A stretch of 64,000 nucleotides of DNA from the NCBI GenBank assembly GCA_946902985.2, contig OX336393.1, positions 52,449,265 to 52,513,264 of the forward strand, given 5' to 3'. Positions 45,730 to 56,167 of this stretch are shown in pieces; position 1 is the first letter of the stretch; every line of letters begins with the position of its first letter. A model generated the notes under the pieces. That model searched no databases, had not been told where the DNA came from, and saw only the letters and a list, made by a program, of their open reading frames with translations. The position numbers were made by a program, and so were the translations under genes. This stretch comes from Meconema thalassinum. Lineage: Eukaryota > Arthropoda > Insecta > Orthoptera > Tettigoniidae.

Positions 45730-47154
45730 CAAGTAGTTCCGTGAAGAACTATACAGCCTATTTTCATATATCCTACTTATGTTAATTGCCACTATAAACA
45801 TACACAATTTCAGTTTGATTGCTGTAATAGATTCGTAGATATTGAGAACCGACTAAATATTTCGGATGGTCGCCATGTTGGATTTTATATATGTAGGTCC
45901 TAGAGTTATGTACTGTTACATGCAGATTATTGTGAACGTGTAGTATTCAAATTTCAATCGCATAATTAGGACACAAGAAAAAACAAGGAGATTTTAAAAT
46001 TTTTCACAGCTGCCATCTTGAGGTTATGGAAACAATTGAAATAAATTAGATGCCAGTGGATTAACATTCGTATAAGGATTTACTGTACCAAGTTTCACTG
46101 CACGCGGATGGTTCAATTGCGGGAAACGTCCATGTGAATGTTTATAATTCGCGTCACCGCCATGTAGGATTTGTGATCACCAGGTCATTTAAAGTCCTAT
46201 AGGTGAACTTAAGTTCATAGCCCCTATGAACATTAAGAAATGCAGTTTGATTGCTAAAATAGATTCGTAGATATTCAGTATCGTCTAAATATTTCGGATG
46301 GTCGCCATGTTGTATTGTTAAATGTATAGGCCATAGAGTCATATACCATTAAAGGAAAATTATTGCGTAGGTTCATTATTGAAACTTTCATTTCGATCGC
46401 ATGACTACATCACAATAAATAAAATCTTAATTTTAAAATTCGCACTGCCGCCATCTTGAGGTTATGTAAACAATTGAACTAAATTAGATACCAGTGAATT
46501 ACAATGTGTATAAATATTTCCTGTGCCAGGTTTCAGTGCGCTTGGAACATTAAATCGCGAGAAAGGTCTATTTAAAATTTTCAAATTCGCTTGGCCGCCA
46601 TGTTCGTTTTGTAGTTAACCGGTTTTTGAAAGTCTTATAGATGGACATCCAGTAGTGCCCTTTATCTCCGTACAAAATTTCAGGGTTTTACCGCTAATAG
46701 TTTCAGAGATATAGAATGCCGGTGAAATATTTCGCACATCCGCCATCTTATGATTTTGTAAACAATTGAACGAAGTTAGATGTCGGTGCATTACAATGTA
46801 TATAAACATATACTGTACCAAGTTTCATTGCGTTTGGTTGGTCAAATCGCGAGAAACGTCTATTTAAAAGTCGCAAATTCGCTTGGCCGCCATGTTGGTT
46901 TTGTAGTTACCAGATTTTCAAAAGTCACATAAGTGAACTTATAGTAGTTCCCTCTATCACCATAGAAAATGTCAGGGTAATATCGGTAATAGTTTCGGAG
47001 ATATTGAATGCTGGTGAAATATTTCGCACAGCCGCCATGTTGGATTGGTGAGTCGTAACAAAATTTGAAGGGCACGGTCGAGGTCGCCGGGAATCGTGCT
47101 ATGAACTTTCCGAGTTTCATTGAAATCGCTCCAGCCGTTTAGATTTTATTAGGG

Positions 47155-47196
<42 letters not shown>

Positions 47197-47258
47197 CACA
47201 CACGGACAAAAGGTGATCTCATAAGCCTATTTTTTCAAAATTGAAAATAGGCTAAAAA
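45730..47258 (-). mobile_element. Y4: copy of element Y, both ends visible
   Basis: Left end CAAGTAGTTCCGTGAAGAAC with CAGCCTATTTTCATATA; right end a (CA)n run (47158-47203), GATCTCATAAGCC and the hairpin AGCCTATTTTTTCAAAATTG...AATAGGCT. It is the longest Y copy, with four to five repeated body modules around CGCCATGTTGG. Confidence 0.7.
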
Positions 47259-47354
47259 TCGTAACTCCTACGCAACACACGTTCAGTGACCTATAACATA
47301 TTTGCCGAAAACTGCACAAAAAATGTAAAAGTGATTTTGGAATGTTGAAAGTAA

Positions 47355-47430
47355 GTTGGTTGGTTCCTTAGTTTAGGGGCTGCGACAACGCGGTCATGTA
47401 GCCCCGTGTACTTTGGGTGTGTGTATTTGA
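47355..47430. repeat. SINE tail fragment with GGGGC hairpin
   Basis: GTTGGTTGGTTCCTTAGTTT then GGGGCTGCGACAACGCGGTC and ATGTAGCCCCGTGTACTTTGGG, the same tail as at 27024 and 59683. The head is missing. Confidence 0.65.
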
Positions 47431-47520
47431 ATATAATTCAATAATTTCAAAATAGTAGCCTATTTACTAAAAACACAGAAAAGTAATTTTAAAAATATTT
47501 TATGGTCATTATAACACTGT

Positions 47521-48180
47521 TTTCCATTATGATACAGTTTCTCCAGCCAATCAGAGCTCGTTCATTGACCAATTAGGTAACGATAACTTCGCGCATGCGC
47601 TCAAAATCCAACATGTCGGACATAAACACAACATCGAACTATAATAAATTACCGACATGGAATACGCACCGTCCATATGTTCGCGTAAATAAACTGGCGA
47701 ATATGAGACAAGAAATAGCACTGTACCTTAAAATCACCAACACTAATTTCTACACAGCGCATTGTCTTCAAATGACTGCGGTGACAATATTACTGAGGGA
47801 CGGCAGATGTAAACATATGGTTTGCATATGGCATTGCAAACACCCAGAGCGCATGCGTCGGTCGTTCAAAGCTCTTGAAAGGCAGAGATATAACACCCAA
47901 CGCTCGCTCTGCGATCACAAAATTCCAGTAGCTGACTCTCAACTGATATTTATGAATATTTATGTTAAAACATATAATAAAGTTATAATTATCGTCGAAC
48001 ATAAACAGTCGTATGCAACTCGCCTATAATGGTAATTAAGACACTCGTATGAAAATATAAAACTCGCATACGCTCGTTTTATAAAAAATACTCGTGTCTT
48101 AATTATAGCCATTATAGGCTCGTTGCATAATGTACTATTATTCTATGGCAAACATCCTAAACAGGATAATTATTCCCTTT
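47521..48180. repeat. Unclassified element ending in a long palindrome
   Basis: Contains CCAATCAGAGCTCG and GCGCATGCGC-type segments, then an inverted repeat at 48011-48131 with arms of about 60 bp: GTATGCAACTCGCCTATAAT on the left, with its near-complement ATTATAGGCTCGTTGCATA on the right, and TATAAAACTCG / CGTTTTATA in the centre. A 144-codon open frame at 47595-48029 has no recognisable domain and is probably chance. Possibly a MITE; ends were not fixed. Confidence 0.45.
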
Positions 48181-48764
48181 CTAGCTGAAATATACTCAAG
48201 TGACCAAAACCATTATTAACATGTTTCAATTATATACTACCTTTTACAAATCTCTATCTTAAATAAAGACACCTTCTGTATGACAATGCATTGCATTCAC
48301 TCAACACAACCGAACTGGCGACCACGTGCACTGAGGAGACCACTGGGATATATGCTTCCCACCTTTGGTTTCTGATGACAGTGTACATCATATTAATGGG
48401 TCTTCAATATTTCTGTGCAGCTAGCTTGTGAGTGCATGTGGAACTGCTAGAAATGGAAGTGGTGGGAAGATTCTCTCCCTAACACCGTTCTATAAATACA
48501 TGGTGGGAAGATATTATCCCAACGACCTATAAAGGGTTAAGTACACGGCGCTGATGACCAAGATGACCCTCACTCCTGATTGAATCAACAGCAACCACCA
48601 TAACTCCTTAAACGCGTCTTTTGAGGTATCTCGGGCTTTTAAGTCACGGGGTCGATTCCCGTCTAAGAACTAAATCAGCCTCCGAACACTTGACTTGTTT
48701 TGATTCATTTTTGGGGCTTTGCGACATCGATCCCTGTGTGCTTGGTTGCGTTAAATAACCTGTG
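48181..48764. other. Mostly unrecognised, with one tRNA-like box
   Basis: CACGGGGTCGATTCCCG near 48646 resembles a pol III B box, but no good A box is seen. Otherwise nothing identified. Confidence 0.35.
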
Positions 48765-48965
48765 TCATCGTGATGTCTGTATTAGTATGTGTATTTGTAA
48801 TCGAAATAGGATTAGGGAAGGAAGCGGTCGTGGCCTTAATTTAGTAAGCAACCCGACATTTGCTTCAAGTAGAAGTGGCAAACCACGAAAAACCACATCT
48901 AGGATGGCTGAGGTGAGAATCGAACCCACATGATACAGACACACTATCACTGATCCACCGAAAAA
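48765..48965 (-). mobile_element. tRNA-derived SINE, same family as 41545-41870
   Basis: Reverse B box GAATCGAACCCAC (48916-48928). Minus strand then reads ACCTCAGCCATCCTAG, GTGGTTTGCCACTTC and AAGGCCACGACCGCTTCC in the same order as the 41.5-kb copy. Confidence 0.6.
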
Positions 48966-49011
48966 GTTGCTAATTCCCGAGACAAGCAATAGGCCTATTC
49001 AATTATTATTA

Positions 49012-49416
49012 TTATTTTTTTTTTTTTTAATTTGCGAATTGACCACTTCGGATCACGCTACAATTTCATTTTTTCTTTGCCTGAAGTTTCCTCTTCCTGC
49101 AATACTCCTTCATATGGGCGCTATGCTGTTTCTTCTGCTCATCCGTCCAGGCTCTTCCCTTCTTTGTGGTTCTTGTGACGTGAAACCCTTTCAAATTTTG
49201 AATTATGTACCGAAATGTTTCCCTGTTTGACATCTGAACTTCCTGGATGTTGGAATTTTCGAGATCTTTTCGAACTTCCTTAATCCATGTCGTTGTTGTC
49301 TTCTTGTTCCACAGGTAGTCGAATAACTGTTTGGTTAGTCTAGTTTTGTCCATTCTGTACAAGTGTCCGAGAAACGATAACCTCCTCTTCTTCATGGTCT
49401 CTGAGATTCTCTCCAC
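49012..49416 (-). pseudogene. LINE-M, C-terminal tail and 3' end (right part at 53444)
   Basis: Minus strand VERISETMKKRRLSFLGHLYRM, RLTKQLFDYLW, then AWTDEQKKQHSAHMKEYCRK and stop at 49066. A T run on the plus strand (about 49015-49030) is the poly(A)-like end. This is the missing continuation of the LINE at 53444-56167; the CR1-like element between them is a later insertion. Comparison with the LINE at 62880 suggests that about 20 codons between the two halves are lost. The tail contains a Trp-Thr-x-Glu...His-Ser-x-x-Met motif found also at 24.7 and 31.4 kb. Confidence 0.8.
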
Positions 49417-49431
49417 ATTTTATAGACTTCA

Positions 49432-50457
49432 TTGTTGCTCCGAAGTTTCCAGCCGGTTTCAGTCTGGACTGGGCCCAGGATCGGACTGTGGTATGTGAAG
49501 GGTAGTCGGGATTTCCGGTGTTTGTGTGTGCGTACGGGGCCTAGCAACTTGTGGTTCATAGCCCTAGTGATAGCTGCATTGCTAGTTATTGGTGGAGTGG
49601 AAGTGAATCCAGGGCCTGTTACTCCAAATGTGAATCAGGCAAATGATCCAGTGACAGTTTTAAAGTGTTCGACGTGCAGTAAAACATTGAAGAATGGTGT
49701 TGAGTGTGGACTATGTGAGAAATGGTTTCACTTCGGCTGTATTAAGGTCAAGAAGGAGGATTGTGATGTCGGAAATTGGTTTTGTAAAGTATGTGATACG
49801 CCGGACTGTTTGAGGGTGCAAATCAAAGCAAGGGATCAAATAATACAGGAACTTAGAGCTAAGCTTCGTGAATCAGAAGAAACGGTGAAGGATGTGACTG
49901 AACGGCTTTCTACTGGGATCAGTGTGGAAGAGGGCGTGCAGGAGCAAACTGAGGCTGACGTTATCATAATGGGTGATTCTATGATACGATGGAGTGCGAA
50001 TATCTCGAGGAAATCAGGTGCGAAAGTGCGGTGTTATCCGGGGATTAAAATTGTCCAGCTTGCCCAACAAGTGGAAGAAGCAAATATAGAGGACTGTGAA
50101 AAAGTTAAAGTGTTGTTGCTCCATGTTGGGACGAACGATTTGAAGAAGAGGGCTACAGCTGATTACATCATGGGGGAGCTCTACGAACTAGGCAGAAAAG
50201 CTAAAAGCAAGTTTAGAAATGCAAAAATTATAATGAGTGGCATTGTTCGGCGGGGAGATGTTCCGTTAAGGCGAGTTAAGACTGTAAATGACCGCATGGA
50301 CTGGGTATGTGCACAACTGGGATTAGTGTACGTAGAAGCTGACTGCTGGATTGGTGGCCGTGACTTCGCCCGAGACGGGCTGCATCTAAATCGACGGGGC
50401 GCTTACAACCTAGGGAGCCTACATGACAGGGTCATCGGTTCGTGCCGGCTTTTGTGA
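49432..50457 (+). CDS. ORF1 of CR1-like LINE: 2A-like, PHD finger, SGNH esterase
   Basis: 341 codons open from just after a stop at 49423-49425. There is no in-frame ATG before the esterase domain (first is Met180), so the start is non-AUG or lost by 5' truncation. A hydrophobic stretch at about 41-53 is followed by GGVEVNPGP at 54-62, a 2A-like translational recoding motif known from some CR1-group ORF1 proteins; the usual Asp is Gly here. A C4HC3 PHD-type zinc finger follows: C79, C82, C92, C95, H100, C103, C118, C121. A short coiled coil covers about 130-160. The SGNH/GDSL hydrolase domain spans about 175-335, with S183 in GDS, HVGTND at 231-236, and D315 and H318 in DGLHLN, so the catalytic triad is complete. 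ORF1 probably binds the element RNA and membranes or lipids. It ends at a TGA directly followed by ORF2 in the same frame. Confidence 0.85.
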   Translation: MLLRSFQPVSVWTGPRIGLWYVKGSRDFRCLCVRTGPSNLWFIALVIAALLVIGGVEVNPGPVTPNVNQANDPVTVLKCSTCSKTLKNGVECGLCEKWFHFGCIKVKKEDCDVGNWFCKVCDTPDCLRVQIKARDQIIQELRAKLRESEETVKDVTERLSTGISVEEGVQEQTEADVIIMGDSMIRWSANISRKSGAKVRCYPGIKIVQLAQQVEEANIEDCEKVKVLLLHVGTNDLKKRATADYIMGELYELGRKAKSKFRNAKIIMSGIVRRGDVPLRRVKTVNDRMDWVCAQLGLVYVEADCWIGGRDFARDGLHLNRRGAYNLGSLHDRVIGSCRLL

Positions 50458-53304
50458 GGAGGAGCAGGTCCAGAGGTTGCCAGCCGATGGGAACAGAAGG
50501 AGCTACTTCAAGATATTTGCTCCGGAGGTAAGACTCTAAGATTACTGCAGGTTAATTGTCAGAGTTTAGGAAATAAATTAATTGAATTTTGGAATCTTGT
50601 AGAGACGTATTCTCCGGACATTGTCATTGCAACTGAATCTTGGTTATATGAGGACATAAATAGTAGCGAAATAATTCAAGGGACCTACGAAATGTACAGA
50701 AGGGATCGGGGGAAGCGAGGTGGTGGGCTATTTATATGTGTGCGCAAAAATATAGCTAGTTTCTTAAAGTGGGCTGATATGGATCATGAAATGTTATGTG
50801 TACAAATTTCAGATAAAGGAAATAAATTCCCTCTTCAGGTGATAGGGGCGTATAGAGCACCGAAAGATAACTTTTCTCTCCTCGAAACACTGTATGATAA
50901 AACTTGTACGGGTAATGCTATGAAAAATAGCATAATAATTGCTGGAGATTTAAACCTCCCCAAAGTAGACTGGTCTGGTGAGTCAACTAGCTGTGGTCAA
51001 GCTCAGAGCGCTGCAAATAAATTCTTAAGGGAGGGGGGATTTTCCCAAGTAGTTGACTTCCCAACTAGAGACAATAATACCTTAGACGTTTATCTCGTAA
51101 GGCCTGTAGAGCTGTATATTAACTGTCTGAAAGTACCAGGAATTAGTGACCATTCTGGGGTTGAATTAAATATTAGATATGGTGACGTTACAAAATTAGA
51201 CTCTGATGTAGCAAAAAAGATCATATTCCAGTATCGCAGGGCGGATCAGGGCAAGTTTCAGGGGTATTTGAATGAGCTATTTGTAGGATGGGCATCGGAA
51301 GGAAATCACATTAATATCCTGTGGACTAACTTTTTGAAAATTTTAAATAGCGCGGTTGATAAATTTGTCCCATTTAAATTGCTGAAACAAAACCCAGACC
51401 CTGAGTATTACACACGAGAAATTAGGAGACTAAAAAGGAAAATTAGGAAATTATACAATAAAAGACATGATAGTGACAAGTATATGTTGAAATTTAAGTC
51501 CTTATCAAGAGAACTCGTCTTAAAAAAGAGGGCTGCTCATGACAGTTATATGCAAGGTTTACTTGGTTCGGGAGGGGGTGGGTGGAAATTTTTTTACAGT
51601 TATGTTAGGAGAAGAAAGGGAAATTCAAATAATTTGTCGATGATAATGTCCGGTGACGGTAAATTAATTACTGAGAAACAGGCCATTGCTAATGAATTAA
51701 ATGTCTTTTACGGTAGTGTGTTCAATAAATCCAATAGCTGTGTGTTGGACCTTAACGACGAATCAGGGGCCCCTCTGTTCCAAATAAACCAGTCAGCAAT
51801 TGTAAAGCTAATACAAAAACTGCGTTTCAATGTATCAAAGGGTCCTGATAATATTGTTAGTGAAGTACTTAAATTAGGAGGTAGGGCCGTGGCACGATAC
51901 TTGGAGGTGATATTTAATGTGTCCATAAACAATGCGCAAATCCCAGATGACTGGAAAAGAGCTACGGTAGTCCCAATATTTAAGGGAGGGAGCAGACTTG
52001 AATTGGGCAACTACAGGCCGGTTAGCCTTACGTCCATCGTTTGTAAGCAGATGGAGCATCTCATTTGCGACTACTTGAGGGAACAGTGGGAAACATTATT
52101 ATGGTTTAATGATAGGCAGCATGGATTTCGGAAAGGTTACTCATGCGAGAGTCAGATGCTATCACTTTTTCAAGACATTAGCGAATCGTTAGACCATGGA
52201 GTTTCAGTCGACGCCGTGGTTATAGATTTTGCGAAGGCATTTGATGTCGTGCCGCATGACATGCTACTCCATAAATTAGCTTCGACGAAGATTGATAGAA
52301 GAGTAATTTTATGGATCCAAGAATTTTTGACGGGTCGTTCCCAGAAAGTGAAAGTCGAAGGCATATTCTCGGATGAAATTACCGTAACGTCGGGTATCCC
52401 TCAGGGCAGCGTAATCGGAACTTTGTTGTTTTTGGCGTTTATAAATGACTTACCAAATGGAATTCGCAGTGACTGTCGATTGTTTGCGGATGATTGTGTA
52501 ATATATCGAAAGATACATGACTCACAAGACAATGCAGTGCTGCAAGAGGACCTGAACCTGGTCTATAAGTGGGCGATTGTAAATAAAATGAAAATAAACA
52601 CAAGAAAATGTAGTCTCTTAAAAATAGGGAATGTGCGAAGGCAGGATTTTCAATATAACATTGGCTCGGAAATACTTGTTGAAGAAGATTCTTGCAAATA
52701 TTTGGGCGTTCACGTAAGGAATGATATGAAATGGAGTAGTCATGTAGGATGTGTAGTTTCAAAAGCTTACAAATCCCTGCACTTTGTAATGAGGGTATTA
52801 AAAGGAAGTAGTACCTCTGCTAAAGAATTAGGCTATTTGTCACTTGTAAGACCTATTCTGGAATATGCCTCGGCGGTTTGGGATCCATATCAAGTAGGGC
52901 TCATCAATGAGTTGGAAATGGTACAAAGAAAGGCCGCTAGATTTGTGCTCAGTGACTTTAATCCCAGGAGCAGTGTGAGCCGTATGTTAAAGAAACTTGG
53001 GTGGGAATCACTGGAGGCTAGGAGGATGAAATCTAGACTCTGCGCTATGTACAACACGTATACAAATCAACCAGCATGGGGTGAGCTTAGCAAACGATTG
53101 GGAAAGCCCACTTACATGGGTAGGAGCGATCATCCTTTCAAAGTTAAGGGCCGACCACAGCGAACAAATTATGGTAAATATTCTTTTGTAAACCGTGCCA
53201 TTGATAACTGGAACTCTCTACCTGCCGCAGTCTTAGAGCCTTTTCCCAAACATATAGGTGTGTTTAAGAAAAGACTGACTATTTGTGTAAATACTCCAGT
53301 TTAA
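50458..53304 (+). CDS. ORF2 of CR1-like LINE: APE endonuclease and reverse transcriptase
   Basis: The frame is identical to ORF1 and open from the codon after its TGA, about 948 codons. The first ATG (50692) lies inside the endonuclease, after the conserved QVNCQSLGNK and ATESWL elements that hold catalytic Asn and Glu. The functional protein must therefore begin upstream without ATG or by passing the UGA. Numbering from 50692: endonuclease GDLNLPKVDW at 85-94 and SDHSG at 152-156; RT motif KGPDNIVSEVL, NYRPVSLTS, HGFRKGYSCESQ, VVIDFAKAFDVV, the SGIPQGSVIGTLLF motif and catalytic FADD at 598-601; tail YLGVHVRNDMKW, RPILEYASAVWDPY and a basic C-terminus. No stop or shift after the ORF1 TGA. 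It would perform target-primed reverse transcription in the nucleus. Confidence 0.88.
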   Translation, partial: GGAGPEVASRWEQKELLQDICSGGKTLRLLQVNCQSLGNKLIEFWNLVETYSPDIVIATESWLYEDINSSEIIQGTYEMYRRDRGKRGGGLFICVRKNIASFLKWADMDHEMLCVQISDKGNKFPLQVIGAYRAPKDNFSLLETLYDKTCTGNAMKNSIIIAGDLNLPKVDWSGESTSCGQAQSAANKFLREGGFSQVVDFPTRDNNTLDVYLVRPVELYINCLKVPGISDHSGVELNIRYGDVTKLDSDVAKKIIFQYRRADQGKFQGYLNELFVGWASEGNHINILWTNFLKILNSAVDKFVPFKLLKQNPDPEYYTREIRRLKRKIRKLYNKRHDSDKYMLKFKSLSRELVLKKRAAHDSYMQGLLGSGGGGWKFFYSYVRRRKGNSNNLSMIMSGDGKLITEKQAIANELNVFYGSVFNKSNSCVLDLNDESGAPLFQINQSAIVKLIQKLRFNVSKGPDNIVSEVLKLGGRAVARYLEVIFNVSINNAQIPDDWKRATVVPIFKGGSRLELGNYRPVSLTSIVCKQMEHLICDYLREQWETLLWFNDRQHGFRKGYSCESQMLSLFQDISESLDHGVSVDAVVIDFAKAFDVVPHDMLLHKLASTKIDRRVILWIQEFLTGRSQKVKVEGIFSDEITVTSGIPQGSVIGTLLFLAFINDLPNGIRSDCRLFADDCVIYRKIHDSQDNAVLQEDLNLVYKWAIVNKMKINTRKCSLLKIGNVRRQDFQYNIGSEILVEEDSCKYLGVHVRNDMKWSSHVGCVVSKAYKSLHFVMRVLKGSSTSAKELGYLSLVRPILEYASAVWDPYQVGLINELEMVQRKAARFVLSDFNPRSSVSRMLKKLGWESLEARRMKSRLCAMYNTYTNQPAWGELSKRLGKPTYMGRSDHPFKVKGRPQRTNYGKYSFVNRAIDNWNSLPAAVLEPFPKHIGVFKKRLTICVNTPV

Positions 53305-53384
53305 TTGTTGTATAATTGTTATTGAATTGTTATGTATAATTATGTATTGTTATGTATAATTATTTATTTGTTATGTATATCCAA

Positions 53385-53443
53385 TTTGCCACCGGGGGAC
53401 ACACCCCCCATTGCAAATAAATGAATGAATGAATGAATGAATG
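53385..53443 (+). promoter_or_regulatory. 3' end of CR1-like LINE: GC hairpin and (AATG)n
   Basis: GGGGGACACACCCCC forms a stem with a 5-base loop, followed by ATTGCAAATA and then ATGA/AATG repeats. Such a stem plus short terminal repeat is typical of the RT-recognition end of CR1 and L2-type LINEs. Confidence 0.65.
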
Positions 53444-56167
53444 ATTTTCCGTAGTATTCTTCTTTCAAGGATCTCTAGCTTCTCCAACTTGTAGTTCATC
53501 GAGAGGCGTTCGCTGGCATACAGGCATTCTGTTTTTACTACCGTGTTGTAATGTTTTAGTTTGGCATTCCATGAGATGCATTTCTTGTTGTAAATGTTTT
53601 TAGTTAGCCCATAAGCTCTTTCCATTTTTGAGATACGATCTTCTACAGCAGCTTTCTCTAGGCCGTTCTCTTGTATGATTTCACCGAGGTATTTGAACTT
53701 TTTCACCCTCTGAATCCGTCCAATCTCTGTTTCAAGGAATTGTGGTCCATGTTTGTCATTCATCATGAACTTGGTCTTCTCTTTCGAGATCCTAAGTCCT
53801 GTCTTGCTAGCGATCTTTTCTAAGAGGTTGATCTGTATGGCCGCTTCTTCTAGGTTCTCTGAAAGTATCGCAAAATCATCAGCGAAAGCCAAGCAATTGA
53901 CTTTGATTCCTCCCGTTCTTCGTCCTCGGCAGATCGGGGCTATCTCTTGATTTTCAAGTTCGGAATTCCAAATTCTCACAATCCTCTCGAGGACACAGTT
54001 GAATAGTAATGGTGATAATCCATCACCCTGTCGCACACCTGTCTTGATTTCAAATGACTGAGACAATTCTCCCATGAACTTCACCTTAGAAGTTGTGGCT
54101 GTTAAGGTGTCTCTGATAATATTGGCCAGTTTGGTTTTGACTCCAAATTCTCTAATGATCTTATCTAGGGTCCCTCTGTCCACCGAGTCGAAGGCTTTTT
54201 TGAAGTCAATGAATGAAACCACTATACTTTTGCCGTTCAGCGCTCTGTGGCGAATTATTGATTTCAAATTTAGGATTTGTTCGGCACAGGAGCGGCCTTT
54301 CCGGAACCCACCTTGGTATTCTCCAAGTTGCTTATTTAGGATTCCTTCTATTCTATTCAGAAGTATCCTTGAGAGGATTTTGTATGTGACTGGGAGTAGC
54401 GACACGCCTCTGTAGTTGTTAACATCTTGTTTGTTCCCTTTCTTATGGAGTGGGTGGATCAGCGCTGTTTTCCATTCGTCTGGTAGCTTTTCCGTCTCCC
54501 ATATTTGTTGGAAGATATGGTGCAGGTCGTCTAGGATTTCCGGTTCTGCCCACTTCAACATTTCTGCTGATATGGAGTCTTCCCCGCTTGCCTTGTTGTT
54601 CTTGAGACTTTTCAGGGCTTCCTTTATTTCTTCTTTTGTTGGTGGCATATCATCTTTTGAGTTTATAGGATGAGTCTGAAATTCTAGTTTGTTGGTTGGA
54701 GGCGGGCAGTTGAGGAGTTTCTCAAAGTATCTGGCTAATATATTGCAGTTTTCTTGATTGTTCAGTCCAATTTTTCCTTCTTCGTTTTTGAAACGTATAC
54801 TTGGAATTTGGTATCCTCTAAGCTTGTCCTTGAAGGTTTGGAAAAAATCTCTGGTGTTATTCTTAGTGAAGTCGTCCTGGAGGTTTTGTAACTTTGCATT
54901 CTCAAACGATCGTTTGGTCCTGCGGAATACCCCTGATGTTTCTTTCCTTTGGGTTCTGAATTGTTCCAAATGTTCCGTATCTCTTGAACATTTCCATTTT
55001 CTCCATGTGTCAGATCTATTTTCAAGTGCTTTCTCACATTCTTCATTCCACCAGATTGTACGTTTCCTCTTTGCCAGTCCGAATGTTTTCTTAGCGGCTT
55101 CATTGATCTTTGTACAAAGATGTTGCCAGGTCTTTGTTCTAGAAGAGCGGATTTCTTCTCTGAAGTTATTTATAATATCTCCATTGATGTTCATTCGATT
55201 GGTGTTGTATTTTTTCAACTTAGGTGGATCCTTCTTTTGTTTTGGTGGAAGAAAACGTATTTTAACTTTGGAGAGATAGTGATCAGAGTGAAATCTACCA
55301 TTTCTAATCACTTTAACATTCATCACCTCCCTAGTATTTGTCCTTGATATTGCTACATGGTCTAATTGGAATTCTCCTAGGTTGGGATTTGGAGATACCC
55401 ATGTCTTTGCTTTTCTTGGAAGTTTCCGAAAATGAGTCGACATGAGATTCAACTGGAAGATTTTGCAGAGTCCAAGGAGCCGTTCGCCATTCTTGTTTGT
55501 CCTCCTGTGTGCTGGATAGTCTCCTACTATATCTCTGTATTTTCTTTCTGTCCCTATTTGTGCGTTGAAGTCTCCCAGAAGGATTTTTACATGGTTCACA
55601 GGTATCCGAGCGATTTCTGTTTCTAAGAGGTCCCAGAAGTCATCGACTTTCTGTGGGTTCTTCTTGTTGTCTTCGTTGATAGGAGCATGGCAATTTATGA
55701 GAGTATAATTCCTGTTTTTGCACTTGATTGTCAATAGGGATAATCTCTCAGATTTAGATGAAAAGTCTGTGACACTATCCACTATGGTTTTGTTTATGTA
55801 GAAGGCAGTCCCAAGAAGAGGGGTGTTAGCCATTATCTTTATTGCTGGCTTTCCTTTGAATACTCTGTAGTGCTTTATATCCATGATGTGGTCATCTAGG
55901 AATCTGGTCTCTTGTACAGCCAAAATCTGGATTTGTTGGTCGTCCAGGAGCTTTTCCAATTCTTTCCGTTTTCCGACTCGCAGGAGTGAGTTGACGTTTA
56001 ATGGTCCCGATGAAGTATTTCCTCTTGAATTTCAATTTGGAAGGTGTTTCAAGACGCTCCGACTCAACTTGTATGCAGGTGGTGGGACTCCCCAGAATCC
56101 TAGGTCCCGATGCATTGCCTACTGCAATGGTGGATTTCTCTTTCAAGTTATTTAGCGACATTTCCAT
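53444..56167 (-). pseudogene. LINE-M ORF: APE endonuclease and RT, 5' part
   Basis: Minus-strand protein of about 900 codons. A likely ATG lies at 56165-56167, and one frameshift near 56005 separates the N-terminus from the rest (NVNSLLRVGKRKE). Endonuclease: AVQETRF, LLGDFNAQIG, LDHVAIS and SDHYLS. RT: SGEDSISAEMLKW, NNYRGVSLLPVTYKI, GEYQGGFRKGRSC, FIDFKKAFDSVD, GVRQGDGLSPLLFN and catalytic FADD (53875-53886), then KYLGEIIQENG and LEILERRILRK. There it is cut by the CR1-like insertion; the tail continues at 49416. The final residues read past 53444 belong to the inserted (AATG)n. The APE domain is complete. It is closely related to the LINE at 62880-64000. Clade not assigned. Confidence 0.82.

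Larger units (their letters stand above)
49417..53443 (+). mobile_element. CR1-like LINE inserted into LINE-M
   Basis: A near full-length plus-strand non-LTR element with ORF1 (2A-like motif, PHD finger, esterase), ORF2 (APE endonuclease and RT), a short AT-rich 3' UTR, a GC hairpin and an (AATG)n terminal repeat. The intact frames suggest recent insertion. The exact 5' boundary lies between about 49417 and 49440. CR1 clade is inferred from the ORF1 domain set and RT style. Confidence 0.85.

Noticed and set aside
47595..48029. A 144-codon plus frame
   Set aside because: No motif, overlaps the palindrome, and lies in a repeat-like interval; no support as a gene.
54074..55279. Plus-strand frames of 75-173 codons opposite LINE-M
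   Set aside because: Antisense shadows of the LINE-M ORF, which has clear endonuclease and RT motifs.
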